From: Mesorhizobium sp. WSM2240
GTDB taxonomy: Bacteria > Pseudomonadota > Alphaproteobacteria > Rhizobiales > Rhizobiaceae
Length of the DNA stretch: 64,000 nucleotides
Direction of reading: 5' to 3'
Assembly (NCBI RefSeq): GCF_040438645.1
Contig: NZ_CP159253.1
Location: 4,640,501-4,704,500 of the forward strand
Position 1 is the first letter of the stretch. Every line of letters starts with the position of its first letter. Both the position numbers and the translations under genes were made by a program. Under the pieces are notes generated by a model, which was given only the letters and a program-made list of their open reading frames with translations, had not been told where the DNA came from and made no database searches. Shown piece after piece: positions 1 to 8,260 of this stretch.

Positions 1-54
1 CAGGAGGAGGAAGCTATCCTCGACCTCTATAAGGCCGCGCTCGGCATGGAATGA
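1..54 (+). CDS. C-terminal end of an unidentified protein (partial)
   Basis: An open frame enters the window at base 1 and stops at TGA 52-54, giving the last 17 residues (QEEEAILDLYKAALGME). The acidic, helical tail has good coding character, but it is too short to assign to a family. It could equally be a chance frame, because the start lies outside the window. Confidence 0.4.
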   Translation, partial: QEEEAILDLYKAALGME

Positions 55-267
55 GGCTGGCTGCAGTTCGATGGGCGAGGCCTCATCGTTGCGGGCAAGA
101 GCCAACAACCGCCGAATGACTCGGGGGAACCTTTTCGAACCTGAGGGCGCTCGGCCGAGTGCCGGGCCGGCGATGCCTGCATAGTCTTGCAACGGCACAG
201 TCGGGCGATCCTCTTCACCCAGCGCCGGTACGATTACGATCTGCAGCCGTACTCGTCCGGTCGATCT

Positions 268-696
268 TCACGTCGCGTGAGTGCCGCCTGGCTCAACCAC
301 GCCTGTAAGAGCAATGCCGACGGTCGCCGGATCGTCCTTCAGCACCGCATCGGCCAGCGATATCACCCCCACAAGGCGCTTGTCGCGATCGACTACGGGC
401 AACCGCCTTACCTGGATGTTTCCCATATTTTGCACTACGTCTTCGATTTCTTCGTCGTCGAAGCAATATCTGACGTCTCGGGTCATCGCATCGGCCACGG
501 TTGCGTTGCCGTCCTTGCCCTCGGCGACGGCGCGCACGACGATATCTCGGTCGGTGATCGTTCCGACCAGTCTGTCGTTTTCTCCGACAGGCAGGAATCC
601 GACACCATCGGCAGCCATTCTTTTGGCGACCTTGCGCAGCGACTCCCCTGGGCTGGCGAGATGGACCTTCGGGGTCATTAATTCAGCTACTTTCAT
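268..696 (-). CDS. CBS-domain pair protein, first paralog
   Basis: A 142-residue soluble protein made of two CBS motifs (about 1-60 and 70-125), starting MKVAELMTPK. Stand-alone CBS pairs bind adenosine nucleotides (AMP, ATP, SAM) and act as energy or redox sensors; the partner here is unknown. The start is the ATG at 694-696, preceded by a GGGAG ribosome site; a longer open frame upstream has no family character. It is clearly related to the CBS protein at 7748-8176: both have PVGENDRLVG-type and TDRDI segments and both are 142 residues. It is divergent from the aldo/keto reductase and shares the candidate palindromic EcfG-type promoter at 838-864, which would give a leader of about 140 bases. 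Confidence 0.85.
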   Translation of the reverse strand: MKVAELMTPKVHLASPGESLRKVAKRMAADGVGFLPVGENDRLVGTITDRDIVVRAVAEGKDGNATVADAMTRDVRYCFDDEEIEDVVQNMGNIQVRRLPVVDRDKRLVGVISLADAVLKDDPATVGIALTGVVEPGGTHAT

Positions 697-837
697 TGTG
701 CATCTCCCTGTTCGGAGGCCGGGACAGCGTAAGCGCCTGAGCGGTCTGTTGGGTCCGAGCTTGGCTGATGAACCTCTTGCGGACTGCAGATCTGCAGCGC
801 TTGTGGCGTTCGTCCGACCTATCCATTCCTCATTCAC

Positions 838-864
838 GGAACCAACCGGCATGCAGATGGTTCC
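838..864. promoter_or_regulatory. Candidate bidirectional EcfG-type promoter
   Basis: GGAAC at 838-842 is followed after 16 bases by GGTT at 859-862 on the plus strand. On the minus strand GGAAC (864-860) is followed after 16 bases by GGTT (843-840). The element is a palindrome GGAACC...GGTTCC, so it could serve both the CBS gene and the aldo/keto reductase. The usual EcfG consensus is GGAAC-N16/17-CGTT, so the first -10 base deviates on both strands. Confidence 0.45.
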
Positions 865-984
865 CGCCAAACTGCGGCCGGGCTGCGGCTCGGCCAGGAT
901 GGCGCTCGCGCCGAGGGCGAAACCGGCAGGAACCGCGCCGGATACGAGGCGGACAACTTAAGTCCGCCGATGGGATTGCCGACC

Positions 985-1009
985 GGAACACTTTTGCCGG
1001 GCGGATGTT
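985..1009 (+). promoter_or_regulatory. Candidate EcfG-type promoter for the aldo/keto reductase
   Basis: GGAAC at 985-989, spacer of 16, then TGTT at 1006-1009, about 70 bases before the ATG at 1079. It matches GGAAC-N16-nGTT with a non-consensus first base in the -10. Confidence 0.4.
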
Positions 1010-1078
1010 TGGGCGCGAGACCACGGCCCGGTGAAATGGACAAGGTCGGGATGTTGCCGCCAGAACAAGGGCACGGAT

Positions 1079-1882
1079 ATGGACCCGAAAAGTGAGATAG
1101 CGCTGCACACTGGCAACAAGATGCCTGTTTTAGGCCTTGGCACATGGCAGTTGACAAACGACACCGCTGGAACCGTCGCCGCTGCCCTGGAGCTGGGATA
1201 CCGCATGATCGACACGTCCGGAGATTATGGCACCCAGCCCGGTATTGCGGACGGAATCAATCAAAGCGGCGTCGAGCGCGCGGATTTCTACCTGGTCACG
1301 AAAGTGGAGGAAGCGGGCGACGCATATCAAGCGACGCTCAAAAATCTCGACGAGCTGCAATTGGACTATGCCGATCTCATGCTCATACACCGCCCGCCGC
1401 GCACAGGAGCGGGAGAAGATCTGTGGCGAAGTCTGATCCGTGCGAAGGCGGACGGCCTCGCGAAAGACATCGGCGTCAGCAATTACTCCATCGAGCTCAT
1501 TGACACACTGATAGACGCGACGGGCGAAGTCCCGACGGTCAATCAGATCGAGTGGAGCCCATTCGGCTACAGCGACGGCATGCTGCGCTACGCACAGGAG
1601 AAGCACATCGCCATACAGGCATACAGCCCCCTTACGCGCACCAGACGGCTGCGGGACGAGACGCTTGCCGGGATCGCCGCAAAATACGGCAAATCCCCGG
1701 CGCAGGTGCTGATTCGATGGAATTTGCAGCGCAGCACCGTTCCCTTGCCCAAAGCCAACCAACGGCAGCACCTGGAAGAGAACATCGACGTGTTTGATTT
1801 CGATATCGGCGAGAGAGACCTGGAAGTCCTCAACCGCTTGAATGAGCAGTACTCGTCGCTTGGAATGCTTCCATACGCTTAG
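1079..1882 (+). CDS. Aldo/keto reductase
   Basis: A 267-residue cytosolic NADPH-dependent oxidoreductase of the AKR superfamily, expected to reduce aldehydes or keto groups, for instance toxic carbonyls formed under stress. The catalytic tetrad is complete and well spaced: D45 in MIDTS, Y50 in GDYG, K75 in VTKV and H104 in LIHRP. The TIM-barrel continues through GVSNY and the C-terminal cofactor segment VPLPKAN. The start is ATG 1079; an in-frame start at 1031 would add 16 residues without family character. The substrate cannot be told. It lies in the stress island, divergent from a CBS protein. Confidence 0.9.
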   Translation: MDPKSEIALHTGNKMPVLGLGTWQLTNDTAGTVAAALELGYRMIDTSGDYGTQPGIADGINQSGVERADFYLVTKVEEAGDAYQATLKNLDELQLDYADLMLIHRPPRTGAGEDLWRSLIRAKADGLAKDIGVSNYSIELIDTLIDATGEVPTVNQIEWSPFGYSDGMLRYAQEKHIAIQAYSPLTRTRRLRDETLAGIAAKYGKSPAQVLIRWNLQRSTVPLPKANQRQHLEENIDVFDFDIGERDLEVLNRLNEQYSSLGMLPYA

Positions 1883-1934
1883 AGCCTTCTCGAGGCTCAG
1901 CGTCGGCGCAGACCCCTCGCCTGTACGCTCCGCG

Positions 1935-2540
1935 TCAGAATATCGTCGGGGTATTGCCGCCACCGCCGGTCGAACTGCCCGGTGCGCCGCCGGTGCTGCG
2001 TCCGGCGCCCATGAGAACGCCGGCCCTGCTCTGGATCCGCAGATTGTTCTGGACGTGTTTCACGCCGGGAATGGATTCGGCAATGTCTTCGACGCGCCGC
2101 TTGACTGGCCGGCTCATGACCGTGCCGGAAAGCGTGACCTCCCCGCCCTCGACAGTCACGTCCATATCGGACGCATCGATATGCGGATCGTCGGTCAGCC
2201 AATCGCTCACATCTTCGCGAATGCGCTGATCCGAACGGGTATAGTTTCGAGGCCCGCGCCCGCTATGACGACCCTGCTCCGGAAACACTTGCCGGACATC
2301 GGAATAGCGATGCTCCCAGTCATAGCGGCTTCCGACCACGTCGCGGTAGTCCAGCGCAGCGCCGCCGGTGCCATAGCCGCCGCTTGAGCTGCCGCCGTAG
2401 CGTACGCCCGTACCGCCCAAATCGTTCCAGTTTTCATCGTCGTCAAAGTTCCGGTCCGGTATGCGGTCGCTATCCGGGCGGGCTCTCTGCATGTCGTCGG
2501 CGCCATACCTGTCGGGCCGCTCGTTCGCTGGATTTGCCAT
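1935..2540 (-). CDS. BON-domain protein
   Basis: A 201-residue protein with a hydrophilic, Gly/Ser/Tyr-rich N-terminal half and one BON domain at about residues 101-169 (IREDVSDWLTDD, then VTLSGTV and IPGVKHVQNNL). BON domains bind phospholipid membranes or peptidoglycan and are common in envelope-stress and osmotic-shock proteins. No signal peptide is visible, so the location is uncertain. The tail is Gly/Ser-rich. The start ATG 2538-2540 has a GAGGAG ribosome site. A perfect EcfG promoter lies about 50 bases upstream at 2591-2615. It is convergent with the aldo/keto reductase. Confidence 0.85.
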   Translation of the reverse strand: MANPANERPDRYGADDMQRARPDSDRIPDRNFDDDENWNDLGGTGVRYGGSSSGGYGTGGAALDYRDVVGSRYDWEHRYSDVRQVFPEQGRHSGRGPRNYTRSDQRIREDVSDWLTDDPHIDASDMDVTVEGGEVTLSGTVMSRPVKRRVEDIAESIPGVKHVQNNLRIQSRAGVLMGAGRSTGGAPGSSTGGGGNTPTIF

Positions 2541-2590
2541 AGCCAGTCTCCTCGTCGGCGATTGCGAGGCAGCGCCTCGCTTGTTCCAAG

Positions 2591-2615
2591 AACGGTCGCC
2601 CAATACGCTTGTTCC
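2591..2615 (-). promoter_or_regulatory. EcfG-type promoter of the BON gene
   Basis: Read on the minus strand, GGAAC (2615-2611), spacer of exactly 16, then CGTT (2594-2591). This matches the alphaproteobacterial general-stress consensus at every fixed position and sits about 50 bases before the BON start codon. Confidence 0.75.
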
Positions 2616-2676
2616 GCACAAGCCGATCGCCCAAATCTAGGCATGCGGCTGCCGCCTTGGCTGCCGCTCGATGCAA

Positions 2677-3150
2677 TTACCACTCCAGGTTCGGCCGGGC
2701 GATCATAAGCCAGAAGATCGCCATGACTGCGCCGAACGCTGGAAATCCGAAAAGAAACCACATCCGGAACAGGCGATGGTAGCGGGGTGGCAGTGGCGTT
2801 TCGGCGACCGCCGCCTGCTTAGCGAGCCTTCCCATCTCCATTTGCATCCAGACGACCGGAAGCCAGAAGGCGCCGGTGAACAGATAGAGCAGGATCGACA
2901 AGGCGATCCACCCGTCCCAAAGCGAATAGCCGACATGCCAGGCCAGTGCGACGCCGGTAACAGGCTGCAGGACGACAGCGGTGGCGGTGAAAAGGAAGTC
3001 GGCAGCGACGACCATGCGTGCCACGGCGGCCACCGTGCGAGCCTCGCCCGTCCGGTGGGCGAGCAGCATGAAGAAGGCGATGCCGGCTCCGGTGCCGAGC
3101 AGCACCGACGCGCCGATGACATGCAGATATTTGAGCATGAAGTACAGCAT
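2677..3150 (-). CDS. DUF2269-type integral membrane protein
   Basis: A 157-residue protein with four predicted membrane segments, opening MLYFMLKYLHVIGASVLLGTG, typical of DUF2269 proteins. The function is unknown. Its ATG (3148-3150) overlaps the stop of the upstream SDR-DoxX gene as ATGA, so the two are almost certainly translationally coupled and one transcript. The pair suggests a membrane-linked redox or lipid-associated role, but that is inference. A longer in-frame start would lie inside the upstream gene and lacks family character. Confidence 0.85.
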   Translation of the reverse strand: MLYFMLKYLHVIGASVLLGTGAGIAFFMLLAHRTGEARTVAAVARMVVAADFLFTATAVVLQPVTGVALAWHVGYSLWDGWIALSILLYLFTGAFWLPVVWMQMEMGRLAKQAAVAETPLPPRYHRLFRMWFLFGFPAFGAVMAIFWLMIARPNLEW

Positions 3151-4433
3151 CAGCGCTCTTCCAGTATCGCCAGAGCGACAAGGTTCAGGGCGAGGATCGG
3201 CCATATCTTGACCAGCGCGCCGAGCGGGTCGCTCCACAATCCGGGAAGCAGAATGGTCGCGGCAGCCAGATAGAACAGGGACAGCGCCAGCGCGGCGTAG
3301 AGGCCGTATTTGGCCGTGGGGCGGTAAGCGATGGCAAGGCCGACGAGGATATCGGCTAGCGCGCCGGCGACGACCCCTGGCGCTGCCAGCACTCCTGCGC
3401 CAGCCCGCCGCATGAGGTCAACGCCCGCATCATATCCTGTCGTGAGCGACACGATGCCGGTCACCAGCCAGAAGACGGGAAATATCGTGAAGACGACCGG
3501 CTTGAGGAAGAACAGTCTCGCGTACCATCGTTCCTGCACGGACGCCGGTTCGGCCCGCAGCGCGGCCGTGAGGGACCGAGGCTCGATCCCGGTCATCGTC
3601 GCCCAGGGCCGCGGATCGCCAACCGCCCCTCGTGCGATCTCCTTGCGGGCGGTCGATCTCATCGCCGGTCGCCAGCCGAGCGAGCCGGCAAAATCGCCAA
3701 GGCGATAGAGGGTCGCAGCAGCCCATTCGGGAAGCATAATTGTGCGCGCGGCTGGCCAGCCCATCCATGCGCGGTAGCGGGCCACTACGTCCTCCATCGC
3801 CAGTTGTTCCGGTCCCCCCAGCTCAAGCGCACACTTTGCCGGAGCTAAGGGGTTCACGAAGAACGAGACGGTGTCCAGGATATCGTCGAGCTGCACCACC
3901 TGGAGAGGTCCGGATTTGGGCATGACAGGAAGCCATGGCAGCGCCGCCAGGCCGCGGAAGAGCGCACTCCCGCCAGAGGCGTTGCGGCCGAGTACGACGG
4001 ACGGCCGCAGAATGACCCAATCCAGGTCCCGCGCCATCAACGCTTCGTCGCCGGCGAGCTTGGTTCTTGAAAATTCCGAAACGGTCCCGCGGTCGACGCC
4101 GATCGCGGAAAAATGGATGACGCGACGTATGCCCGCCGCTTCGCACGCGGCGAACAGTGCGCCTATTCCTTCGACATGCACTCCTTTCGTGGATTCCCGC
4201 GGACTGTCCTGAAGCACGCCCGCGCAATTCACCACGGCGTCGATGCCGGCCAGATAAGACTGCCAATCCTCCGCCCTCGTTGCAGCCGCGAGGTCGATGA
4301 CAATGGTGCGGCTGGCCGAGACGGGAGAATCCTTGCTGCGCACGACAGCGACGACGGCGTGACCTTCACTGGAAAGCCTTGTGCAGACAGCCGAACCGAT
4401 CAATCCCGTTGCCCCGGTTACGATGATCTGCAT
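3150..4433 (-). CDS. SDR-family NAD(P)-binding protein fused to a DoxX-like membrane domain
   Basis: A 427-residue fusion. Residues 1-300 form an NmrA/NDUFA9-like atypical short-chain dehydrogenase with the nucleotide loop TGATGLIGSAV near the start and the segment HFSAIGVDRG in place of a classical YxxxK site. Residues about 305-425 are four membrane helices of DoxX/DUF4267 type (FPVFWLVTGIVSLTTGYDAG). This architecture is known in proteobacteria; the substrate is not. The start is ATG 4431-4433. It overlaps the DUF2269 gene by 4 bases and is divergent from the membrane protein at 4570, with which it shares a promoter region carrying EcfG-type elements in both directions. Confidence 0.88.
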   Translation of the reverse strand: MQIIVTGATGLIGSAVCTRLSSEGHAVVAVVRSKDSPVSASRTIVIDLAAATRAEDWQSYLAGIDAVVNCAGVLQDSPRESTKGVHVEGIGALFAACEAAGIRRVIHFSAIGVDRGTVSEFSRTKLAGDEALMARDLDWVILRPSVVLGRNASGGSALFRGLAALPWLPVMPKSGPLQVVQLDDILDTVSFFVNPLAPAKCALELGGPEQLAMEDVVARYRAWMGWPAARTIMLPEWAAATLYRLGDFAGSLGWRPAMRSTARKEIARGAVGDPRPWATMTGIEPRSLTAALRAEPASVQERWYARLFFLKPVVFTIFPVFWLVTGIVSLTTGYDAGVDLMRRAGAGVLAAPGVVAGALADILVGLAIAYRPTAKYGLYAALALSLFYLAAATILLPGLWSDPLGALVKIWPILALNLVALAILEER

Positions 4434-4519
4434 GCCGCACCTCGGTCTCCTGCTTGGTGAAGGTCTATCACGCGCTCCGCGAATTCGAGAGGGGCCTTTG
4501 TATCGCAAGCCGCAACCTC

Positions 4520-4547
4520 GGAACCAGTCTTGCTTCCGGTTCGTTCC
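4520..4547. promoter_or_regulatory. Overlapping divergent EcfG-type promoters
   Basis: On the plus strand GGAAC (4520-4524), spacer 17, CGTT (4542-4545): a full consensus match, 24 bases before the ATG at 4570. On the minus strand GGAAC (4547-4543), spacer 17, GGTT (4525-4522), pointing to the SDR-DoxX gene. The two promoters interlock as a near-palindrome. Confidence 0.65.
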
Positions 4548-4569
4548 AGGCAAGCCAAGTGAGGCCGAA

Positions 4570-5070
4570 ATGAACCGTTCAATGCAAACAGGGTTGTCCG
4601 CAGCCATTTCGGGCACTGTTGTCAGCATCGTCACGACGGCTGTACTGGGCCTGCTTGCACGAAACGAGGGCAAAGGCGCCCTGCAGCCCACGAATTCGAC
4701 CAGCCACTGGCTCTACGGCAGGAAAGCCGGATCTGTTCGCCATGCGGATGTTGCGCACACGCTTGTCGGCTACGGTACCCATCACGCTTCTTCCATCTTC
4801 TGGGCGCTCCTTTTCGAAACGTGGCTCGCTTCCAGGCCGCCCCGTCCGCCGCTTGTCATGCTTCGCGATGCATTGGGGGCTGCCGCGATCGCCGCGGCGG
4901 TAGATTACGGCATCGTGCCCAGGCGGTTGACGCCGGGTTGGGAGACGGTGCTGTCGAAGCGATCCATCGCGGCCACATTCATGGCGATGGCAGCGGGTTT
5001 AGCAGCGGGCGGGATGATAAATAACGAATTCCGTCGAAAGCCAGGCCCGGGCTGGAAAGACGCTCGTTGA
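4570..5070 (+). CDS. Hypothetical membrane protein
   Basis: A 166-residue protein with hydrophobic stretches near residues 8-27, 66-82, 95-112 and 135-150, so probably four membrane segments. I do not recognise the family by name. The start ATG 4570 follows GAGG, and lies 24 bases after a consensus EcfG promoter. It is followed, 74 bases on, by the PfkB kinase and is probably cotranscribed with it. The function is unknown; the membership of the stress island is the main clue. Confidence 0.75.
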   Translation: MNRSMQTGLSAAISGTVVSIVTTAVLGLLARNEGKGALQPTNSTSHWLYGRKAGSVRHADVAHTLVGYGTHHASSIFWALLFETWLASRPPRPPLVMLRDALGAAAIAAAVDYGIVPRRLTPGWETVLSKRSIAATFMAMAAGLAAGGMINNEFRRKPGPGWKDAR

Positions 5071-5144
5071 AACTCTCCGGATGATTTCCCACCCGAAGTC
5101 ATTCCGGAAACCGCGTGTTGTCGAAGTCGAAGGGAGTTCCTGGA

Positions 5145-6098
5145 TTGCACCGTCCAGCCATTCTGTCGCTTGGCAGCATCAACGCCGATCTGCAATTCGA
5201 CATAAAGCAGCCGCTGGGCGAGGGTGGGACCGTACGCGCGGGCGGCTTCGCCCAACGCGCCGGCGGCAAGGCGGCCAACGTCGCCTACTTCACCCACCGG
5301 CTCGGCATACCGACAAGACTCCTTGGGCGCGTAGGGGACGACTATTTTGCCGAAGTCGCGCTAAATCCCCTCAGGCAAGCGGGTCTCGAATTGAAGCAGG
5401 TCGGTGTTGCGCCAGGCTCCCTTACAGGAATTGCCATTGTGGCGGTGCCGGAGGGCGGAGAGAAAACGATCCTTTCCGCGTCCAACGCCAACGTCGCCTG
5501 GGACGCGGGGGCGATCGAAAATGTCACAGCCTCAATCAACAGAGCTCCTGACCACTCCATTCTGGTTGCGGATTTCGAGGTCTCTCCGCGCGTGTTGGAG
5601 GCAGCCTTCGGAGCGGCGGAAGCGCGTGGCTTCAAGATCGTGATCGACCCCACATTTGCCGACCGGATCGATATGGAGCAACTCGGCCGCTTTCATGCGA
5701 TCGCACCGAATGAGCAGGAAGCGGCAGACCTCATCGGCGCCGAGATCAGGGACAGCAATGACGCGGCTCGTGCGGCGCTCCGGCTGAACTCGCTGGGAGT
5801 TGAAATTTCGTGCGTCAAGCTTGCCAATGGCGGCTGCATCCTTTCACATCGGCAGAAGGAGACGCGGATACCCGCGCCACCGGTCAAGGCAATCGACAAG
5901 ACCGGCGCGGGCGATGCCTTCGTTGCCGCGTTGGCAGTTGCCTTGCTCGAAGGCAGATCTGCACAGGAAGCTGCCTGCTGGGGTGTTGCCGCGGCGAGCA
6001 TCTCCGTGCAGCGAAAAGGCGCGCAGGAATCCTATCCATCGAGGGCGGAGCTCGACCGGATGATCGTTTCCGTCTTGCGAGGCGCCGGGGTTAGCTGA
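5145..6098 (+). CDS. PfkB/ribokinase-family sugar kinase
   Basis: A 317-residue ATP-dependent kinase of the PfkB family. The N-terminal GSINADL, the AGGKAANVA substrate motif and the C-terminal DKTGAGDAFVAAL motif carrying the catalytic Asp are all present. The substrate could be a sugar, sugar phosphate or nucleoside. I chose the TTG at 5145 because AGGGAG (5131-5136) sits eight bases before it; a GTG at 5115 would add ten residues with no family character. It follows the membrane protein at 4570 and probably uses its stress promoter. Confidence 0.85.
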   Translation: MHRPAILSLGSINADLQFDIKQPLGEGGTVRAGGFAQRAGGKAANVAYFTHRLGIPTRLLGRVGDDYFAEVALNPLRQAGLELKQVGVAPGSLTGIAIVAVPEGGEKTILSASNANVAWDAGAIENVTASINRAPDHSILVADFEVSPRVLEAAFGAAEARGFKIVIDPTFADRIDMEQLGRFHAIAPNEQEAADLIGAEIRDSNDAARAALRLNSLGVEISCVKLANGGCILSHRQKETRIPAPPVKAIDKTGAGDAFVAALAVALLEGRSAQEAACWGVAAASISVQRKGAQESYPSRAELDRMIVSVLRGAGVS

Positions 6099-6400
6099 TC
6101 TCAGGCTGCGCTGGATTGTTTCAGGCGGTGCACCGGCGGTCTTAACCGTCGATCGAATAGACGGCCGAAAGCACAGTTTCGAACGCCTGCGTCAGCGCCC
6201 ACCGGTGTTCGAAGGCCTTGAACCCGCCGGGAGTCATCCGGGCGCCGCGATGCCGGTGGATTCAGCCACGCCTTGGCACACAAAGTAGATGACGCCTCGG
6301 ACACGCTTTCCTCTAAAAAGGTAATGGGCATATTGGCCTCGGCTGGCAACGAGTACAGGCATTACCCCGTAAGACCGGCGGTACCTCGCCAAAACGTCGC
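6099..6400. other. Convergent intergenic region with possible decayed coding sequence
   Basis: This is 302 bases between the PfkB and site-2 protease gene ends. The only signal is a short minus-strand segment (6142-6240) that reads like the end of a class V aminotransferase-type protein, described separately. A minus-strand frame 6101-6349 exists but has a composition unlike a real protein. Confidence 0.5.
6142..6240 (-). pseudogene. Possible remnant of a class V aminotransferase-like gene
   Basis: On the minus strand the stretch ending at TAA 6142-6144 reads GGFKAFEHRWALTQAF followed by a short helical tail. From memory this resembles the C-terminal GGF-x-x-FEHRWAL segment of isopenicillin-N-epimerase-like PLP enzymes. 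The frame is interrupted by a stop just upstream and no other recognisable domain remains. The assignment rests on one motif only. Confidence 0.25.
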
Positions 6401-7531
6401 TCAGACTTGAGAGGAGCGCGGGTTGCCCCGGCGCAGCCGGCCGAAACTAAACCCCTCCGGCACGGCGGCGCGCACCATCATCATCTCTCCGATGGTTTCG
6501 TACGTCATCAGACCGACAAGGTGATCCCCACGGTCGATTACGGCGATAGCCGGAACATTTTTCTGCTGCATCATCCTCAAGCCCTCGCTGAGAGATCTGC
6601 GCCGGTGGATGCTGGGTATGTCGGTTCGCATAGCGCTGGCGACCGGCGCTTCGGGTCCGGCTTCTTTCAGAGCGCGGATCATGTCGTCGCGGGTCAGCAG
6701 CCCTTCCAGACGGCCGGCAGTATCGACCACCGGAAATTCGCGCTGCGTCGTCGCCAGCAGCGCATCGACCGCCTGATCCAAACTCGCGGAGCCCTGCAGT
6801 CTCGCGAAATCGGTGATCATCACGTCTCCGACCAGCACGCTGGCGGCAACGTCGCGGATTTGGGCATCCTGCGCTTCCGCCGCCGCGGCGAGATAGACGA
6901 AGATGCCTATGAAGATCAGGAAGGGATTATAGAAGAGTCCGATGAAGCCGAAGACGAAGGCGAGCCCCTGGCCGATCGACGCTGCGATCTGGGTCGCTCG
7001 CGGCCAGGACATGCGCGATGCGAGGGCGGCGCGCAGAACACGACCGCCATCCATCGGAAACGCCGGAATCATGTTGAACAGGACGAGGAAAACGTTGACC
7101 CCGGCGAGCCTGACCAGAAATCCGCTACGCGGGTCTTCCACCTGCGCCATCTGCTCGATTCCCGCCCATCCGCCGAGAGCGACGAAAATGAGCGCGGCGA
7201 TGACGACATTGACCAGCGGACCGGCGATAGCGATCACGAACTCCTGGCCGGGCTCTTCGGGCATGCGCTCAAGACGGGCGACCCCGCCGATCGGCAGGAG
7301 CGTGATATCCGGGGTCTTGATAGAGAAGTAGCGCGCCGCGGCGATATGGCCGAACTCGTGCAGCACAACGCAGGCGAAGATGGCGAGGATGAACGCAACC
7401 CCTTCCCAGGCCGCCGGCGCACCGCCGATGCGATAGTGCATGAGCCATATCCACACCAGAAGGAGCGCGAAAGTCACATGGATACGTACCGCCGTGCCGG
7501 CGATCGTTCCAAGCTTGAAGGACCATGTCAT
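6401..7531 (-). CDS. Site-2 protease (M50) with CBS pair
   Basis: A 376-residue integral-membrane zinc metalloprotease of the Rip/SpoIVFB-type group. The zinc ligands are seen in HEFGH (H58, E59, H62) and in the FPMDGG motif (D161); both lie in predicted membrane helices. The C-terminal 130 residues hold two CBS motifs (about 240-355), which in this family may regulate proteolysis by nucleotide binding. Such proteases cleave membrane-embedded regulators; the target here is unknown. The start is ATG 7529-7531, MTWSFKLG. It is last in a minus-strand run with a CBS protein, PEBP, phosphoribosyltransferase and hydrolase. Confidence 0.9.
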   Translation of the reverse strand: MTWSFKLGTIAGTAVRIHVTFALLLVWIWLMHYRIGGAPAAWEGVAFILAIFACVVLHEFGHIAAARYFSIKTPDITLLPIGGVARLERMPEEPGQEFVIAIAGPLVNVVIAALIFVALGGWAGIEQMAQVEDPRSGFLVRLAGVNVFLVLFNMIPAFPMDGGRVLRAALASRMSWPRATQIAASIGQGLAFVFGFIGLFYNPFLIFIGIFVYLAAAAEAQDAQIRDVAASVLVGDVMITDFARLQGSASLDQAVDALLATTQREFPVVDTAGRLEGLLTRDDMIRALKEAGPEAPVASAMRTDIPSIHRRRSLSEGLRMMQQKNVPAIAVIDRGDHLVGLMTYETIGEMMMVRAAVPEGFSFGRLRRGNPRSSQV

Positions 7532-7747
7532 CCGCCATTCGCTCCCGCGATGCTCGTATTCACCTGCCCGGCCTCGGTGGTCCGGTATCCTCCTCGGGAT
7601 TTCATCTGGTGATTTCCCGGACAAGATTCGCATTCGGGGCAGGCTGAGTGGGGATCACCCATGTCCTTCATCGTTGGCGACAACCGGCCGGCTTTCCGGC
7701 GCGTCGGCCGGAAAGATCGCTATCTGAGCGCGGCGGCCGCGTCGAAA

Positions 7748-8176
7748 TCAACGCCGGGGCTGGTCCGTCGGCTCCGAAATGCCAGCGAGCGCCGTCTTCA
7801 TGGCGTCCGTATTGGAACGGGCAAGATCAGCCAGCGCTAGAACGCCGACCAAGCGCTTGTCGCGGTTGAGCACCGGCAGTCGATGAACCTGGTGCTCCGC
7901 CATCACTTTCGCCGCCTGCTCGATGTCGTCGTCCTCGAAACAGTAATAGACATGCTCCGACATGACCTGTCGGACCGCTGTATTCCCGCTCGGACGTTCC
8001 TCGGCGACCGCGCGCATGGCGATGTCGCGGTCCGTCACCATTCCGATCAGCCGATCGTTCTCTCCGACCGGCAGCGCGCCGATATTGTCCGCACGCATCG
8101 CTTTTGCGGCCTCGGCAATGTTGGTGTTGGGATTGATCACCCTGGCTCTCGGTGTCATGATTTCCTGAACTTGCAT
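7748..8176 (-). CDS. CBS-domain pair protein, second paralog
   Basis: A 142-residue two-CBS protein (MQVQEIMTPRARVI) sharing PVGENDRLIG, TDRDI and RDKRLVGV blocks with the CBS protein at 268-696. It probably binds an adenosine nucleotide. The start ATG 8174-8176 follows AAGGAG. The upstream gene (PEBP) ends 84 bases away on the same strand, and the site-2 protease, itself carrying CBS domains, lies downstream; a nucleotide-sensing link between the two is possible but unproven. Confidence 0.87.
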   Translation of the reverse strand: MQVQEIMTPRARVINPNTNIAEAAKAMRADNIGALPVGENDRLIGMVTDRDIAMRAVAEERPSGNTAVRQVMSEHVYYCFEDDDIEQAAKVMAEHQVHRLPVLNRDKRLVGVLALADLARSNTDAMKTALAGISEPTDQPRR

Positions 8177-8260
8177 CGGATGCTCCTTTCAGATCGACAT
8201 ATCTCTACTGCTCCCCCTTTCTCCCGGCGCCTTCGCCGGTAGCCGGCATGGCTGGCCTGC

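Larger units (their letters stand above)
697..1078. other. Divergent intergenic region, no gene seen
   Basis: This is 382 bases between the CBS gene and the aldo/keto reductase. Frames here lack family resemblance and ribosome sites. What can be seen are stress-type promoter elements, listed separately at 838-864 and 985-1009. Confidence 0.6.

Noticed and set aside
6101..6349. 82-codon minus-strand frame after the PfkB gene
   Set aside because: It includes a plausible N-terminal stretch but Arg/Pro-rich nonsense after it, and the better coding signal in this region is in another frame.
6407..7612. 401-codon plus-strand frame opposite the site-2 protease
   Set aside because: It lies entirely over the M50-CBS gene, has Arg/His/Asp-rich composition of a GC-rich shadow frame and no family motif.
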